A stretch of 64,000 nucleotides of DNA, from assembly GCF_000513895.2 (NCBI RefSeq), contig NZ_CP165782.1:3210501-3274500 (forward strand). Reading direction: 5' to 3'. The stretch comes from Ensifer sp. WSM1721 (lineage in GTDB: Bacteria > Pseudomonadota > Alphaproteobacteria > Rhizobiales > Rhizobiaceae). A model generated the notes under the pieces. That model worked only from the letters and a program-made list of their open reading frames with translations, was not told the origin of the DNA and searched no databases. How positions within the stretch are numbered: the first letter of the stretch is position 1; every line of letters begins with the position of its first letter. Shown here one piece after another: positions 39,403 to 47,754 of the stretch. A program made the position numbers and the translations under genes.

Positions 39403-40044
39403 TCAAGGTTTGCGCATGCCAAAAAGGCCGGGCGCCGCATGCCAGACCGCTTGCGCCGCGAAACCGATGAAGAGCAGCCCCGACAGCCGGACGATCGTCA
39501 GCTCGTGACGGCGGTAGAAGCGGCGCACGACGGAGGCGCCGATGATCGCGATCAGGATCACGTCGGCAATCAGGAAACCGGTCAGCGACACGGCGAGCAG
39601 CATGGGCAGGGCAGTGAATTCCAGCGCATTGGCGGAACCGGCGAGAAGTGCGGTAAAGGTCGCAAGCGCGACCGGATAGCCCTTGGGATTGGTAAGTCCG
39701 AAGATGAGCCCACGCCTGAGCGGCCGCTCGACCGTCAGGAGCGGCCTGTTCTCGCCCTTCGGGCGGGCGTTGAGGGCCGTCCAGCCGATCCAGGCGAGAT
39801 AGGCGCCGCAGATGAGGCCGAGAACATCGAAGACTGCCGTGCCGATCGACCGGGCGCCGATAATGGCGACGAGCGCCAGCCCCGACCACAGAAGATCGCC
39901 GGCAAGATGGCCGCCCATGAAAAGCGCACCGGCTCTTCGACCCTGGCCGGCGCCGATGCCGAGCAGCGCCAGAAAGGCGGGGCCGGGGATCAGCGTATAG
40001 GAGAGCGCGGCGAGAAAGGCACCGACAAGAAGCGTCTCGGACAT
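39403..40044 (-). CDS. LysE/RhtB-family amino-acid exporter
   Basis: A 213-residue membrane protein with six hydrophobic segments. The start ETLLVGAFLAALSYTLIPGPAFLALLGIGAGQGRRAG carries the family PGP motif near residue 20, and RRGLIFGLTNPKGY marks the fourth helix region typical of LysE/RhtB proteins. Such exporters move amino acids or small metabolites out of the cell. The substrate is not evident; upstream lies a repeat and leuB in the opposite direction. It shares its strand with the peptidase gene 90 bp downstream, and exporting amino acids released from peptides is one possible link. Confidence 0.92.
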   Translation of the reverse strand: MSETLLVGAFLAALSYTLIPGPAFLALLGIGAGQGRRAGALFMGGHLAGDLLWSGLALVAIIGARSIGTAVFDVLGLICGAYLAWIGWTALNARPKGENRPLLTVERPLRRGLIFGLTNPKGYPVALATFTALLAGSANALEFTALPMLLAVSLTGFLIADVILIAIIGASVVRRFYRRHELTIVRLSGLLFIGFAAQAVWHAAPGLFGMRKP

Positions 40045-40345
40045 ATCGGAAACCCCGGGGTGTGCAGCTCGGCCATTCGAGCCGCTGCACTTGATTCCGT
40101 CAAGCGGAAACGTGGTTGAGGGAGGGCTGGGCAGGCGATAACGGTGAGAAGAAGGAGCCGTACAATTCTTTCGCCGATGCAATTTCCCTCGAAACGAAGT
40201 TGCGCTAAGAACGCGGCCTACAGCACCGTGCGTCTGTTTGGACGCACTAAGATCGCTGTGCATTTTAAGGTGCTGCATGCTCTCATCCTTAAATCGGGCG
40301 GGATTTAAGGGAACGTGCAGTGGTTCCCCGCGAAAAGGACTATCC
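40045..40345. other. Divergent gap between lysE-like gene and leuB
   Basis: The 301 bases hold a RIME-like element (40219-40322) and about 170 bases upstream of the LysE-type gene. No gene is seen. The leuB promoter must lie within or left of the repeat, since only 23 bases remain between the repeat and leuB. Confidence 0.5.
40219..40322 (+). repeat. RIME-like mosaic element, copy 3
   Basis: Same two-palindrome build as 19453-19558 but diverged: GTGCGTCTGTTTGGACGCAC, then TCCTTAAATCGGGCGGGATTTAAGGGA. It ends 23 bases before the leuB start, so it forms most of the leuB upstream region and may contribute promoter or mRNA leader. Confidence 0.8.
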
Positions 40346-41458
40346 ATGACTGTGCGCAATCTCTTCCTTCTGCCCGGCGACGGCATCGGCCCGGAAGCCA
40401 TGGCGGAAGTCCGCAAAATCATTGCTTACATGAATGCCGAGCTCGACGCCGGCTTCGTGACGGACGAGGGGCTCGTGGGTGGTTCGGCCTATGACGCCCA
40501 CGGCGCGGCGATCTCGGAAGGCGACATGGTAAAGGCGCTTGCCGCCGATGCCGTGCTCTTCGGTGCCGTCGGCGGACCGAAATGGGATGCGGTGCCCTAC
40601 GAAGTGCGGCCGGAAGCCGGCCTCCTCAGGCTGCGCAAGGATCTGGAACTCTTCGCCAACCTGAGGCCCGCCATCTGCTATCCGGCGCTCGCCAACGCGT
40701 CCTCGCTGAAGCCGGAACTCGTCGAGGGTCTCGACATCCTCATCGTCCGCGAGCTGACGGGCGGCGTCTATTTCGGCGAGCCGAAGGAGATCATCGACCT
40801 CGGCAACGGCCAGAAGCGCGGCATCGACACGCAGGTCTACGATACCTACGAGATCGAGCGCATCGCCGGCGTCGCCTTCGAACTTGCGCGCACCCGCAAA
40901 AACCGCGTCTGCTCGATGGAAAAGCGCAACGTCATGAAGTCCGGCGTGCTCTGGAACCAGGTGGTTACCGAAACGCACAAGGCGAAATATCCCGACGTTG
41001 AGCTCGAGCATATGCTGGCGGATGCCGGCGGCATGCAGCTCGTGCGCCAGCCGAAGCAGTTCGATGTGATCGTCACTGACAACCTCTTCGGCGACATGCT
41101 GTCCGACGTCGCTGCGATGCTCACCGGTTCGCTCGGCATGCTGCCCTCGGCTTCGCTCGGCGCGCCCGATGCCAAGACCGGCAAGCGCAAGGCGCTCTAT
41201 GAGCCGGTGCACGGCTCGGCCCCGGACATCGCCGGCAAGGGCATCGCCAACCCGATCGCCATGATCGCCTCCTTCGCCATGTGCCTGCGCTACTCCTTCA
41301 ACCTGGTGAAGGAAGCGGACAATCTGGAAAAGGCGATCGCCAACGTGCTCGACAAGGGCATCCGCACCGGCGACATCATGGCGGAAGGCTGCCGCCAAGT
41401 CGGCACCACCGAGATGGGCGACGCGATCCTCGCCGAGTTCAAGGCCCTTTCCGCCTGA
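40346..41458 (+). CDS. leuB: 3-isopropylmalate dehydrogenase
   Basis: A 370-residue enzyme of leucine synthesis, oxidising 3-isopropylmalate to 2-oxoisocaproate with NAD. Seen: [17 protein letters not shown] at the start; [11 protein letters not shown] with the substrate Arg/Tyr region; catalytic Lys in the EKRNVMKSG context; [30 protein letters not shown] with the metal Asp residues; [19 protein letters not shown] for NAD. The ATG at 40346 begins [13 protein letters not shown] with AAAAGGA upstream. It stands alone, not with leuCD, as usual in rhizobia, and a strong terminator follows. Confidence 0.98.
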   Translation: MTVRNLFLLPGDGIGPEAMAEVRKIIAYMNAELDAGFVTDEGLVGGSAYDAHGAAISEGDMVKALAADAVLFGAVGGPKWDAVPYEVRPEAGLLRLRKDLELFANLRPAICYPALANASSLKPELVEGLDILIVRELTGGVYFGEPKEIIDLGNGQKRGIDTQVYDTYEIERIAGVAFELARTRKNRVCSMEKRNVMKSGVLWNQVVTETHKAKYPDVELEHMLADAGGMQLVRQPKQFDVIVTDNLFGDMLSDVAAMLTGSLGMLPSASLGAPDAKTGKRKALYEPVHGSAPDIAGKGIANPIAMIASFAMCLRYSFNLVKEADNLEKAIANVLDKGIRTGDIMAEGCRQVGTTEMGDAILAEFKALSA

Positions 41459-41492
41459 CGATCGCCGTCCCAACGGCTTCCGATGACCTCCG

Positions 41493-41520
41493 CACCTCCG
41501 GCTTCGGCCGGGGGTGTTTT
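41493..41520 (+). terminator. leuB intrinsic terminator
   Basis: CACCTCCGGC, loop TTCG, GCCGGGGGTG form a 10-bp stem with one G-T pair, followed at once by TTTT. It lies 35 bp after the leuB stop. Confidence 0.87.
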
Positions 41521-41584
41521 CGTCTCACGCCTCTTGATTTCGCCGGCGGGACCTTCACATCCGTGAGGCGAAGGAAGGAGTACC

Positions 41585-42283
41585 ATGAAGCAACCGTTTT
41601 CTTTGACCGCCTGGATCTGGCTGATGACGATCGTGCTCGTCGTCGCCTTCATACCCTTCGATCCGCATCTTTCCGAATGGGCGCAAGGCCTGCCTGAGGA
41701 GATCGTCGCCTTCAACCGCGCCATCACCGATATCGGCACCTTTGCCTGGATGATCTACACCTCGGCCGTGCTGCTGCTTATTGCCTTCATCGTCAGGCGG
41801 GCGTCCGCGCGCGATACGGTGCGGCAGAGAGCGCGCGCGGCTCGCAACCTCTCGGCCTACTTCCTGTTGACGATCGGAACGGCGAGCGCGCTGGTGCACG
41901 GTTTGAAATTCCTGATTGGCCGGGCGCGTCCCGAACTCTTCGCCGACTACGGCGCCTATAGCCTCACACCGTTCACGGGCGACACCCTGTTCGAGAGCTT
42001 TCCATCCGGGCATTCCACCGCCGCCGGCGCCTTTTTCGGCGCCTTCGCCATGGTGATGCCGCAGCTTCGGCCGCTGTTCCTGCTGTCGGCCTTGCTCATC
42101 GGCGTCTCGCGCGTGGTCGTCGGCGCCCACTATCCAAGCGATGTCGCCGCTGGCCTGCTCCTCGGGCTCTGGGTCGCGCTGATGATGGCCTTCGTCTTCG
42201 CCCGGCAAGGCTGGCTGTTTGCCTTCGGCACAGGGCGCTTACCCGTGCTGAAGAATCCCGGGCATAGCCGAAGCGGCAAATAA
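41585..42283 (+). CDS. PAP2-family membrane phosphatase
   Basis: A 232-residue inner-membrane protein with about five to six hydrophobic helices and the three phosphatase signature motifs: KFLIGRARP (KxxxxxxRP), PSGHS in ESFPSGHSTAAGAFFGA, and SRVVVGAHYPSDV (SRxxxxxHxxxD), all facing the periplasm in the family. It probably dephosphorylates a lipid phosphate such as undecaprenyl pyrophosphate, phosphatidylglycerol phosphate or lipid A; choice among these is not possible here. A GGAAGGAG site lies five bases before the ATG. It follows the leuB terminator and so is its own unit. Confidence 0.92.
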   Translation: MKQPFSLTAWIWLMTIVLVVAFIPFDPHLSEWAQGLPEEIVAFNRAITDIGTFAWMIYTSAVLLLIAFIVRRASARDTVRQRARAARNLSAYFLLTIGTASALVHGLKFLIGRARPELFADYGAYSLTPFTGDTLFESFPSGHSTAAGAFFGAFAMVMPQLRPLFLLSALLIGVSRVVVGAHYPSDVAAGLLLGLWVALMMAFVFARQGWLFAFGTGRLPVLKNPGHSRSGK

Positions 42284-42311
42284 AAAGCCGGCGCGGAAAA
42301 CCGCGCCGGAG
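42281..42311. terminator. Bidirectional terminator between PAP2 and MFS genes
   Basis: CCGGCGCGG (42288-42296), loop AAAA, CCGCGCCGG (42301-42309): a perfect 9-bp stem. Read on the minus strand it is followed by CTTTTTATTT, so it is strongest for the MFS gene that ends at 42377; it overlaps the PAP2 stop codon. Confidence 0.82.
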
Positions 42312-42376
42312 TCGGGAGAGATTCTTTTGAAGCGAGATGAGGTTTCCGCCCCATCCCGCGCTTCATAGTGCTCCGC

Positions 42377-44269
42377 TCAATCCATTGCGTGGATGTCGCG
42401 GTCCTTGGTTTCCGGCAGGAACAAGAGGCCGATGACCAGGGTGAGGCCGGCAAAGACGATCGGATACCACAGACCATAGTAGATATCGCCCTTGGCTGCG
42501 CTCATCGCGAAGGCCGTTGCCGGAAGCAAGCCGCCGAACCAGCCGTTGCCGATGTGATAGGGCAGCGACATGCCGGTATAGCGGATGCGGGTCGGGAAGA
42601 GCTCGACGAGCAGTGCCGCGATCGGGCCATAGACCATCGTCACGTAGATGACGAGCACGGTCAGCACGGCGATGATCACCGTCCAGTTGACGCGGGCCGG
42701 GTCGGCCACCATGCTGAAGGCGCCACCCTTGTCGATCGAATAGACCGCCATTTCGGTGGCGCTGCCGACTTCCTCCTTGGTGAGCAGCTTGTCGGCAATG
42801 AGCTTGTCGGCCGGAACCATGGTCTTTTCACCGGCGCGGATCGCCGCGGCATCGAGCGCCAGCTCTGGATTCCCGGCTACGAATGCGTCGACCTTCGATT
42901 CCGGAACCTTGGCAGCCCCGCGAACCAGCGGATAGCCGGAGGCCTGGAGCGTCATGTTGACCTGCTTCTTGAAGGCAGCGTCCTGCGCCTTGGCCTTGTC
43001 GCCGGCAGCCGTGGCGTCATAGCCGCTGATCGTCGTTTCGCCGATCTTCACCGTTGCCGGGGTCCCCGCCGCAGCCGTGGTCACGACGTCATAGGGAACG
43101 GAGTTTTTGGTCAGGAAGTCCGTAGCGATATCGCACGAGGTTGTGAACTTCTGGACGCCGGTGGGGTTGAACTGGAAGTTGCAGTCGCCCGGGGCGGCCG
43201 TAACCGTCGCGCGGATATTCTGCTGCGCTTCGGCAAGCGCCGGGTTGCCCGCCCAGGTCATTGCCTTGAACAGCGGGAAATAGGTGAGCATCGCGAGCAG
43301 CAGTCCGGCCATGATGATCGGCTTGCGGCCAATCTTGTCGGAAAGCCAGCCAAAAAAGACGAAAAAGCCGGTTCCGAGCAAGAGCGATGCGGCGACCATC
43401 AGATTTGCCGCCTGAGCGTCGACCTTGAGGATGTTCTGCAGGAAGAACAGCGCGTAGAACTGGCCAGAATACCATACGACGGCCTGGCCGACGACGGCAC
43501 CGAAGAGCGCGAGAAGGGCGATCTTGGCATTGCGCCAGTGGCCGAAGGCCTCCGTCAGCGGTGCCTTCGAACCCTTGCCTTCTTCCTTCATCTTCTTGAA
43601 GGCGGGCGATTCGTTCATCTTCAGCCGGATCCAGACGGAAACGCCGAGAAGCACGAAGGAGAGCAGGAAGGGTATGCGCCAACCCCACTCGGCGAAGGCC
43701 TCCTTGCCGACCCAAAACTGCACGAACAGGATAACGACCAGCGACAGGAACAGACCGAGCGTCGCCGTCGTCTGGATCCACGAAGTGAAGTAGCCGCGCC
43801 GACCATGCGGCGCGTGCTCGGCCACATAGGTTGCCGCACCGCCATACTCGCCGCCAAGCGCCAGACCCTGCAGCAGGCGCAGGGCGATCAGGATGATCGG
43901 CGCAGCAATGCCGATCGAGGCGGCACCGGGCAGGACGCCGACGAGAAAGGTCGACAGGCCCATGATCAGGATGGTGATGAGGAAGGTGTATTTGCGGCCG
44001 ACGAGGTCGCCGAGACGGCCGAAGACCAAGGCGCCGAAGGGGCGCACCAGGAAGCCGGCGGCAAAGGCCAGCAGCGCGAAGATGTTGCGCGTGGTTTCCG
44101 GGTACTGGCTGAAGAATGTCGCGCCAATATAGAGGGCAAGCGACCCGTAGAGATAGAAATCATACCATTCGAAGACGGTGCCGAGCGACGAGGCGAAGAT
44201 GACCTTCTTCTCCTCCGCGGTCATGGGACCGGCTTTTTTCACGCCGTCCGCTGTTGCGACATGTGCCAT
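42377..44269 (-). CDS. MHS-type MFS transporter with large soluble insertion
   Basis: A 630-residue major-facilitator protein of the metabolite:H+ symporter group (ShiA/KgtP/ProP relatives). The start SLGTVFEWYDFYLYGSLA, FGRLGDLVGRKYTFL (loop 2-3 motif), RLLQGLALGGEYGGAATYVAEH and WRIPFLLSFVLLGVSVWIRLKMNESPAF are hallmarks. The group usually has 420-550 residues; here about 175 polar residues (roughly 348-523, from AEAQQNIRATVTAAPGDCNF to DKGGAFSMV) are inserted between later membrane helices, with two cysteines that could form a disulphide outside the membrane. The ATG at 44269 has GGAGG nine bases upstream. Substrate probably an organic acid or osmolyte; not determinable. It is divergent from asd. 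Confidence 0.93.
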   Translation of the reverse strand: MAHVATADGVKKAGPMTAEEKKVIFASSLGTVFEWYDFYLYGSLALYIGATFFSQYPETTRNIFALLAFAAGFLVRPFGALVFGRLGDLVGRKYTFLITILIMGLSTFLVGVLPGAASIGIAAPIILIALRLLQGLALGGEYGGAATYVAEHAPHGRRGYFTSWIQTTATLGLFLSLVVILFVQFWVGKEAFAEWGWRIPFLLSFVLLGVSVWIRLKMNESPAFKKMKEEGKGSKAPLTEAFGHWRNAKIALLALFGAVVGQAVVWYSGQFYALFFLQNILKVDAQAANLMVAASLLLGTGFFVFFGWLSDKIGRKPIIMAGLLLAMLTYFPLFKAMTWAGNPALAEAQQNIRATVTAAPGDCNFQFNPTGVQKFTTSCDIATDFLTKNSVPYDVVTTAAAGTPATVKIGETTISGYDATAAGDKAKAQDAAFKKQVNMTLQASGYPLVRGAAKVPESKVDAFVAGNPELALDAAAIRAGEKTMVPADKLIADKLLTKEEVGSATEMAVYSIDKGGAFSMVADPARVNWTVIIAVLTVLVIYVTMVYGPIAALLVELFPTRIRYTGMSLPYHIGNGWFGGLLPATAFAMSAAKGDIYYGLWYPIVFAGLTLVIGLLFLPETKDRDIHAMD

Positions 44270-44456
44270 TTTGATGATCCTCCACTTCAAAAGGCATATT
44301 GGAGCGCCCATGGGTGTTCCCGTGCTCCTCCCCGAAGCCGGCAACGTGGTACGCCTGATGAGAGGATGTCAGAAAAGTGGTACGCAAGTCAGAGATGCTT
44401 TGGGCTTATGACTTTCGTCTAATGCCGTCATCATGACGCGGGGAAAGCGCCATCGA

Positions 44457-44485
44457 CTTGACTCTTCCCCAAAAGCGGGTATGAG
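44457..44485 (+). promoter_or_regulatory. Promoter of the asd leader transcript
   Basis: CTTGAC (44457-44462), 17 bases, TATGAG (44480-44485): a near-consensus rhizobial sigma-70 promoter. Transcription would begin at about 44491, leaving a 5' end of about 18 bases before the leader-peptide ATG and about 250 bases before asd. Confidence 0.6.
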
Positions 44486-44508
44486 CAGCGGCGAACGAGG
44501 AAACCGCC

Positions 44509-44628
44509 ATGCGACCGAACGGTGCGTCCATCGCTGCGCTGAACCTGCCGGCCCAATCCGCCGGGCGGGTTAGCCATTTCTCGCTCGCTAGCAAAACCAC
44601 GGCCAAAACGACGACGAAAACCGTCTGA
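44509..44628 (+). CDS. Thr/Lys-rich leader peptide of asd
   Basis: A 39-codon frame beginning MRPNGASIAALNLP and ending SKTTAKTTTKTV-stop. GAGG lies eight bases before the ATG. Nine of the last eleven codons are Thr (six) or Lys (three), and all three Lys codons are AAA although the asd gene mostly uses AAG. Aspartate-semialdehyde dehydrogenase makes the common precursor of lysine, threonine and methionine, so ribosome stalling on these codons would report shortage of the end products. Promoter, short leader, peptide, hairpins and then asd is the textbook arrangement of amino-acid attenuation. I do not know of a described attenuator for asd in rhizobia. Confidence 0.65.
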   Translation: MRPNGASIAALNLPAQSAGRVSHFSLASKTTAKTTTKTV

Positions 44629-44643
44629 CGTCTCTGGCCCTCC

Positions 44644-44741
44644 GCTCTCTCCCCGGTAAGGCCGGGGACAGGAACCTCGCGGGCGGTCCGCGCGGCTTTC
44701 CCCTCCACCAGACGAGGAGAGACAGAAAGAGAGCTTAGATC
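44644..44741 (+). promoter_or_regulatory. Candidate attenuator structures between leader peptide and asd
   Basis: Two GC-rich hairpins follow the leader peptide: CCCCGG/CCGGGG (44651-44667) and CGCGG-GCGGT-CCGCG (44678-44692), the second followed by CGGCTTTCCCCTCC, a poor T tract. GCTCTCT (44644-44650) is exactly complementary to AGAGAGC (44728-44734), which includes the asd ribosome-binding region, so control could be at translation as well as termination. Confidence 0.4.
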
Positions 44742-45776
44742 ATGGGTTTCAAGATTGCTGTCGCAGGCGCCACCGGCAATGTCGGCCGGGAGATGCTGAA
44801 CATCCTTTCGGAGCGTGGCTTTCCGGCAGACGAGGTGATAGCGCTCGCCTCCTCGCGCTCCATCGGCACCGAGGTGTCCTACGGCGACAAGACGCTCAAG
44901 GTCTCCAACCTCGAAACCTACGATTTCTCCGACACCGACATCTGCCTGATGTCGGCAGGCGGCGCGGTTTCGCAGAAGTATTCTCCGAAGATCGGCCAGC
45001 AGGGCTGCGTCGTCATCGACAATTCTTCCGCCTGGCGCTACGACGCCGACGTGCCGCTGATCGTTCCGGAAGTGAACCCGGACGCGATCGCGCAGTTTTC
45101 CAAGAAGAACATCATCGCCAACCCGAATTGCTCGACCGCGCAGCTCGTGGTGGCGCTGAAGCCGCTGCACGATCGCGCCAGGATCAAGCGCGTCGTCGTT
45201 TCCACCTACCAGTCGGTTTCCGGCGCCGGCAAGGACGGCATGGACGAGCTCTTCAACCAGACGCGCGCCGTCTTCGTCGCCGATCCGATCGAGAGCAAGA
45301 AGTTCACCAAGCGCATCGCGTTCAACGTCATTCCGCACATCGACGTCTTCATGGAAGACGGCTACACCAAGGAAGAGTGGAAGGTTTTGGCCGAGACCAA
45401 GAAGATGCTCGACCCGAAGATCAAGGTGACCTGCACGGCCGTGCGCGTTCCGGTCTTCATCGGCCATTCGGAATCGGTCAATATCGAGTTTGAAAACGAG
45501 ATCACCGCCGACGAAGCGCGCGAGATCCTGCGTGAGGCTCCGGGTTGCCTGGTCGTCGACAAGCACGAGAACGGCGGCTACGTGACGCCTTACGAATGCG
45601 CCGGCGAGGACGCGACCTATATCTCGCGCATCCGCGAAGACGCGACGGTCGAGAACGGACTTAACATGTGGATCGTCTCGGACAACCTGCGCAAGGGCGC
45701 GGCGCTCAACGCCGTCCAGATCGCGGAGCTCCTGGTCAATCGCGGTCTGATCAAGCCGCGCAAGCAGGCCGCCTAG
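44742..45776 (+). CDS. asd: Aspartate-semialdehyde dehydrogenase
   Basis: A 344-residue enzyme that reduces aspartyl phosphate to aspartate semialdehyde with NADPH, the branch point to diaminopimelate/lysine, threonine and methionine. Seen: KIAVAGATGNVGREML (Rossmann), SAGGAVSQKYSP, DNSSAWRYDADVPLIVPEVN, catalytic Cys130 in ANPNCSTAQLV, STYQSVSGAGKDG, and IAFNVIPHID. AGAGAG lies eight bases before the ATG. It is monocistronic, with a promoter and Thr/Lys leader peptide upstream and a clear terminator downstream. Confidence 0.98.
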   Translation: MGFKIAVAGATGNVGREMLNILSERGFPADEVIALASSRSIGTEVSYGDKTLKVSNLETYDFSDTDICLMSAGGAVSQKYSPKIGQQGCVVIDNSSAWRYDADVPLIVPEVNPDAIAQFSKKNIIANPNCSTAQLVVALKPLHDRARIKRVVVSTYQSVSGAGKDGMDELFNQTRAVFVADPIESKKFTKRIAFNVIPHIDVFMEDGYTKEEWKVLAETKKMLDPKIKVTCTAVRVPVFIGHSESVNIEFENEITADEAREILREAPGCLVVDKHENGGYVTPYECAGEDATYISRIREDATVENGLNMWIVSDNLRKGAALNAVQIAELLVNRGLIKPRKQAA

Positions 45777-45802
45777 AAAGGCCACAATCGGAATGCAAAC
45801 GG

Positions 45803-45836
45803 AACCCCGCTCGGACCTTTGGCCTGCGGGGTTTCG
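45803..45836 (+). terminator. asd terminator
   Basis: AACCCCGC (45803-45810) pairs with GCGGGGTT (45826-45833) around a 15-base loop that can itself fold, followed by TTTC. It lies 26 bp after the asd stop. Confidence 0.75.
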
Positions 45837-45944
45837 CATTAAGACGGATTCACGTGAAACCATGGCGGGCCGCACTGCGGGGCACATGACAGGGTCTGCA
45901 GAGATTTTCGAAGGCAACATATTCGGGCAATGACGGGGTATCTC

Positions 45945-46766
45945 ATGCATATGGCGAAATGCGCAGCCGCAGGCCTTGCGGCCCTCATCTCAACCATAAT
46001 TCTTCCGGCCACCGCCATCGCGGCGCAATGCGGCAATGACGGCAGCGGCTTTGCCGTCTGGCTGGCGGAGTTCAAGCGCGAAGCCGCCGGCAACGGCATC
46101 AACCCTTCGGTGGTCGAACAAGCGCTCGCCAATGTCTCCTACAACAGAGCGACGATCCGCGCCGACCGCGGCCAGAAGAGCTTCAAGCTGTCGTTCGACC
46201 AGTTCATGAAAAAACGCGGCGGCCAGACGATCATCTCGCGCGGCAAGAAGATGCGGGCGCAGAACGCCAGGCTTTTCGACAGCATCGAGCAGCGATACGG
46301 CGTTCCGGCCGGTCCTCTGATCGCGATCTGGGGCATGGAGACGGGCTTCGGCTCCTTCATGGGCAAGGAGCATACCCTCTCCGCGGTTTCGACGCTCGCC
46401 TATGACTGCCGCCGCTCGGACTACTTCACCAACCAGCTCTACGCCGCCCTCCAACTCGTCGAGCGCGGCGATCTGAGCCCGACCGCCCGCGGCGCTGCCC
46501 ATGGCGAAATCGGCCAGACGCAGTTCCTTCCGCTGAACGTCCTGAAATACGGCGTCGACGGCGACGGCAACGGCCGTATCGACATGGTCCGCTCCAAGGC
46601 GGACGCGCTCGCTTCCACGGCGAACTTCCTGCGCGGCCACGGTTGGCAGCCGGGCGGCGGCTATCAGCCGGGCGAGGTCAACTACGCGGCCATCCAGGGT
46701 TGGAACGCCGCCAGCGTCTACCAGCAGGCGATCGCCATCATCGGCGCCGAAATCGACGGCGACTGA
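45945..46766 (+). CDS. Lytic murein transglycosylase (MltB-like)
   Basis: A 273-residue secreted peptidoglycan-cleaving enzyme of the SLT_2/MltB type. The signal peptide is MAKCAAAGLAALISTIILPATAIAA with processing near AQCG; it is not a lipoprotein signal of usual form. Catalytic Glu is in PLIAIWGMETGFGSFMGKEH; the GEIGQTQFLPLNVLKYG segment and the DGDGNGRIDMV calcium-loop-like segment follow, as in MltB relatives. It ends after the catalytic domain, lacking a peptidoglycan-binding domain. Starts at 45930, 45945 and 45951 are possible; 45945 is six bases from GGGG. Confidence 0.9.
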   Translation: MHMAKCAAAGLAALISTIILPATAIAAQCGNDGSGFAVWLAEFKREAAGNGINPSVVEQALANVSYNRATIRADRGQKSFKLSFDQFMKKRGGQTIISRGKKMRAQNARLFDSIEQRYGVPAGPLIAIWGMETGFGSFMGKEHTLSAVSTLAYDCRRSDYFTNQLYAALQLVERGDLSPTARGAAHGEIGQTQFLPLNVLKYGVDGDGNGRIDMVRSKADALASTANFLRGHGWQPGGGYQPGEVNYAAIQGWNAASVYQQAIAIIGAEIDGD

Positions 46767-46792
46767 AAAGATCAGATGTCGCGATAATTTGG

Positions 46793-46935
46793 TTTGCCCC
46801 TCACCCTACTGCATGTTTCCTTAAATCGTACCCGATTTAAGGACAAAAACATGCAGCAATTCAAAGTGCTACAGCGTCCTTTGTGCGTCTGAAAAGACGC
46901 ACAGCGCTGTAGCCGGCAGGCCGGATGAGGGCTAA
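46793..46935. repeat. Palindromic repeat split by an inserted RIME-like element
   Basis: The outer ends, TTGCCCCTCACCCT on the left and GCCGGCAGGCCGGATGAGGG on the right, match the ends of the repeat at 28137-28279. Its middle hairpins are absent, and the RIME-like copy 46806-46911 occupies their place. Confidence 0.55.
46806..46911 (-). repeat. RIME-like mosaic element, copy 2
   Basis: The reverse complement matches 19453-19558 with about one difference in 106 bases, including both palindromes. Other copies in the window are much more diverged, so these two look recently duplicated or gene-converted. It lies between the convergent transglycosylase and carbonic anhydrase genes. Confidence 0.87.
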
Positions 46936-46971
46936 TCGAAGAACGCGCCTATTTGATTCAGATGCTTTGAC

Positions 46972-47619
46972 TCACGTTCCCGGCCGGGCGAAATCTCCGG
47001 TCTTCGCGTCCATCACCCAGAGTTCGCCGGTCGAGATATCGAACCAGGCGCCGTGGAGGCGCAGCTTCCCCTTCGCCTCGAGGATCTGCACGCAGGGAAA
47101 GGTCCTGAGATTGGCGATCGAATTGCGGATCGACACCCGCTCGAGCGCGCGCTGGCGCTCCGCCTGGGTCATGAGCTCGTTGCTCTGGATCTGTTCGGCA
47201 GCGGGCTTCAGGAGGTTCATCCAGCGGCCGATGAAATCGCCGGGGGAGAGGGGCTCTGCTTCCGGGTCGAGCGCAGCCTTGATACCGCCGCAACGGCCGT
47301 GCCCCATGACGACGATATCGCTGACGCGCAAGGATTGAACGGCAAACTCCAGCGCCGCGGAGGTCGAATGGTAGTGTCCGTCCGGTTCGTAGGGCGGCAT
47401 CATATTCGCGACGTTGCGGACGACGAAGAGTTCTCCCGGGCCGCTGTCGAAGATCGTTTCGGGCGCAGCGCGCGAATCGCAGCAGGCGATCACCATCGTC
47501 GTCGGCTTTTGCCCGCTCTCCGCGAGCGTCCTGTACCGTTGCTGCTGTTCGCTGAAGCGACCGCTCATGAAATTACGGTAGCCGGTCAGGAGATGTTCCG
47601 GAAAGCTCTGCTTATCCAT
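46972..47619 (-). CDS. Beta-class carbonic anhydrase
   Basis: A 215-residue zinc enzyme that hydrates CO2 to bicarbonate. Zinc ligands Cys46 in CCDSR, His107 and Cys110 in HGRCGG; Asp48 and Arg50 form the catalytic dyad of the family. The RNVANMMPPYEPDGHYHSTSAALEFAV block is typical of cytoplasmic beta carbonic anhydrases. Near the C terminus, LRLHGAWFDISTGELWVMD is the expected closing motif. It probably provides bicarbonate for carboxylases. No signal peptide. Confidence 0.95.
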   Translation of the reverse strand: MDKQSFPEHLLTGYRNFMSGRFSEQQQRYRTLAESGQKPTTMVIACCDSRAAPETIFDSGPGELFVVRNVANMMPPYEPDGHYHSTSAALEFAVQSLRVSDIVVMGHGRCGGIKAALDPEAEPLSPGDFIGRWMNLLKPAAEQIQSNELMTQAERQRALERVSIRNSIANLRTFPCVQILEAKGKLRLHGAWFDISTGELWVMDAKTGDFARPGT

Positions 47620-47649
47620 CAGTTACCCCGTGTCATCCGCTGTCAATCA

Positions 47650-47715
47650 CTGCTGCATGGCCTGTCGGGAACCATGAAGCGTCGAAGTGTTACAGCGACC
47701 GTTGCGCATCCGAAA
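47650..47715 (-). repeat. Degenerate RIME-like remnant
   Basis: Pieces of the element can be recognised on the minus strand: TGCTGCATG, GTGTTACAGCG and CGTTGCGCATCCG, in the same order as in copy 2 but with many changes and a deleted right palindrome. Confidence 0.4.
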
Positions 47716-47754
47716 GAGCGAGGAGGGCTTATGAGCTATTTCTTTTATGCCGCC

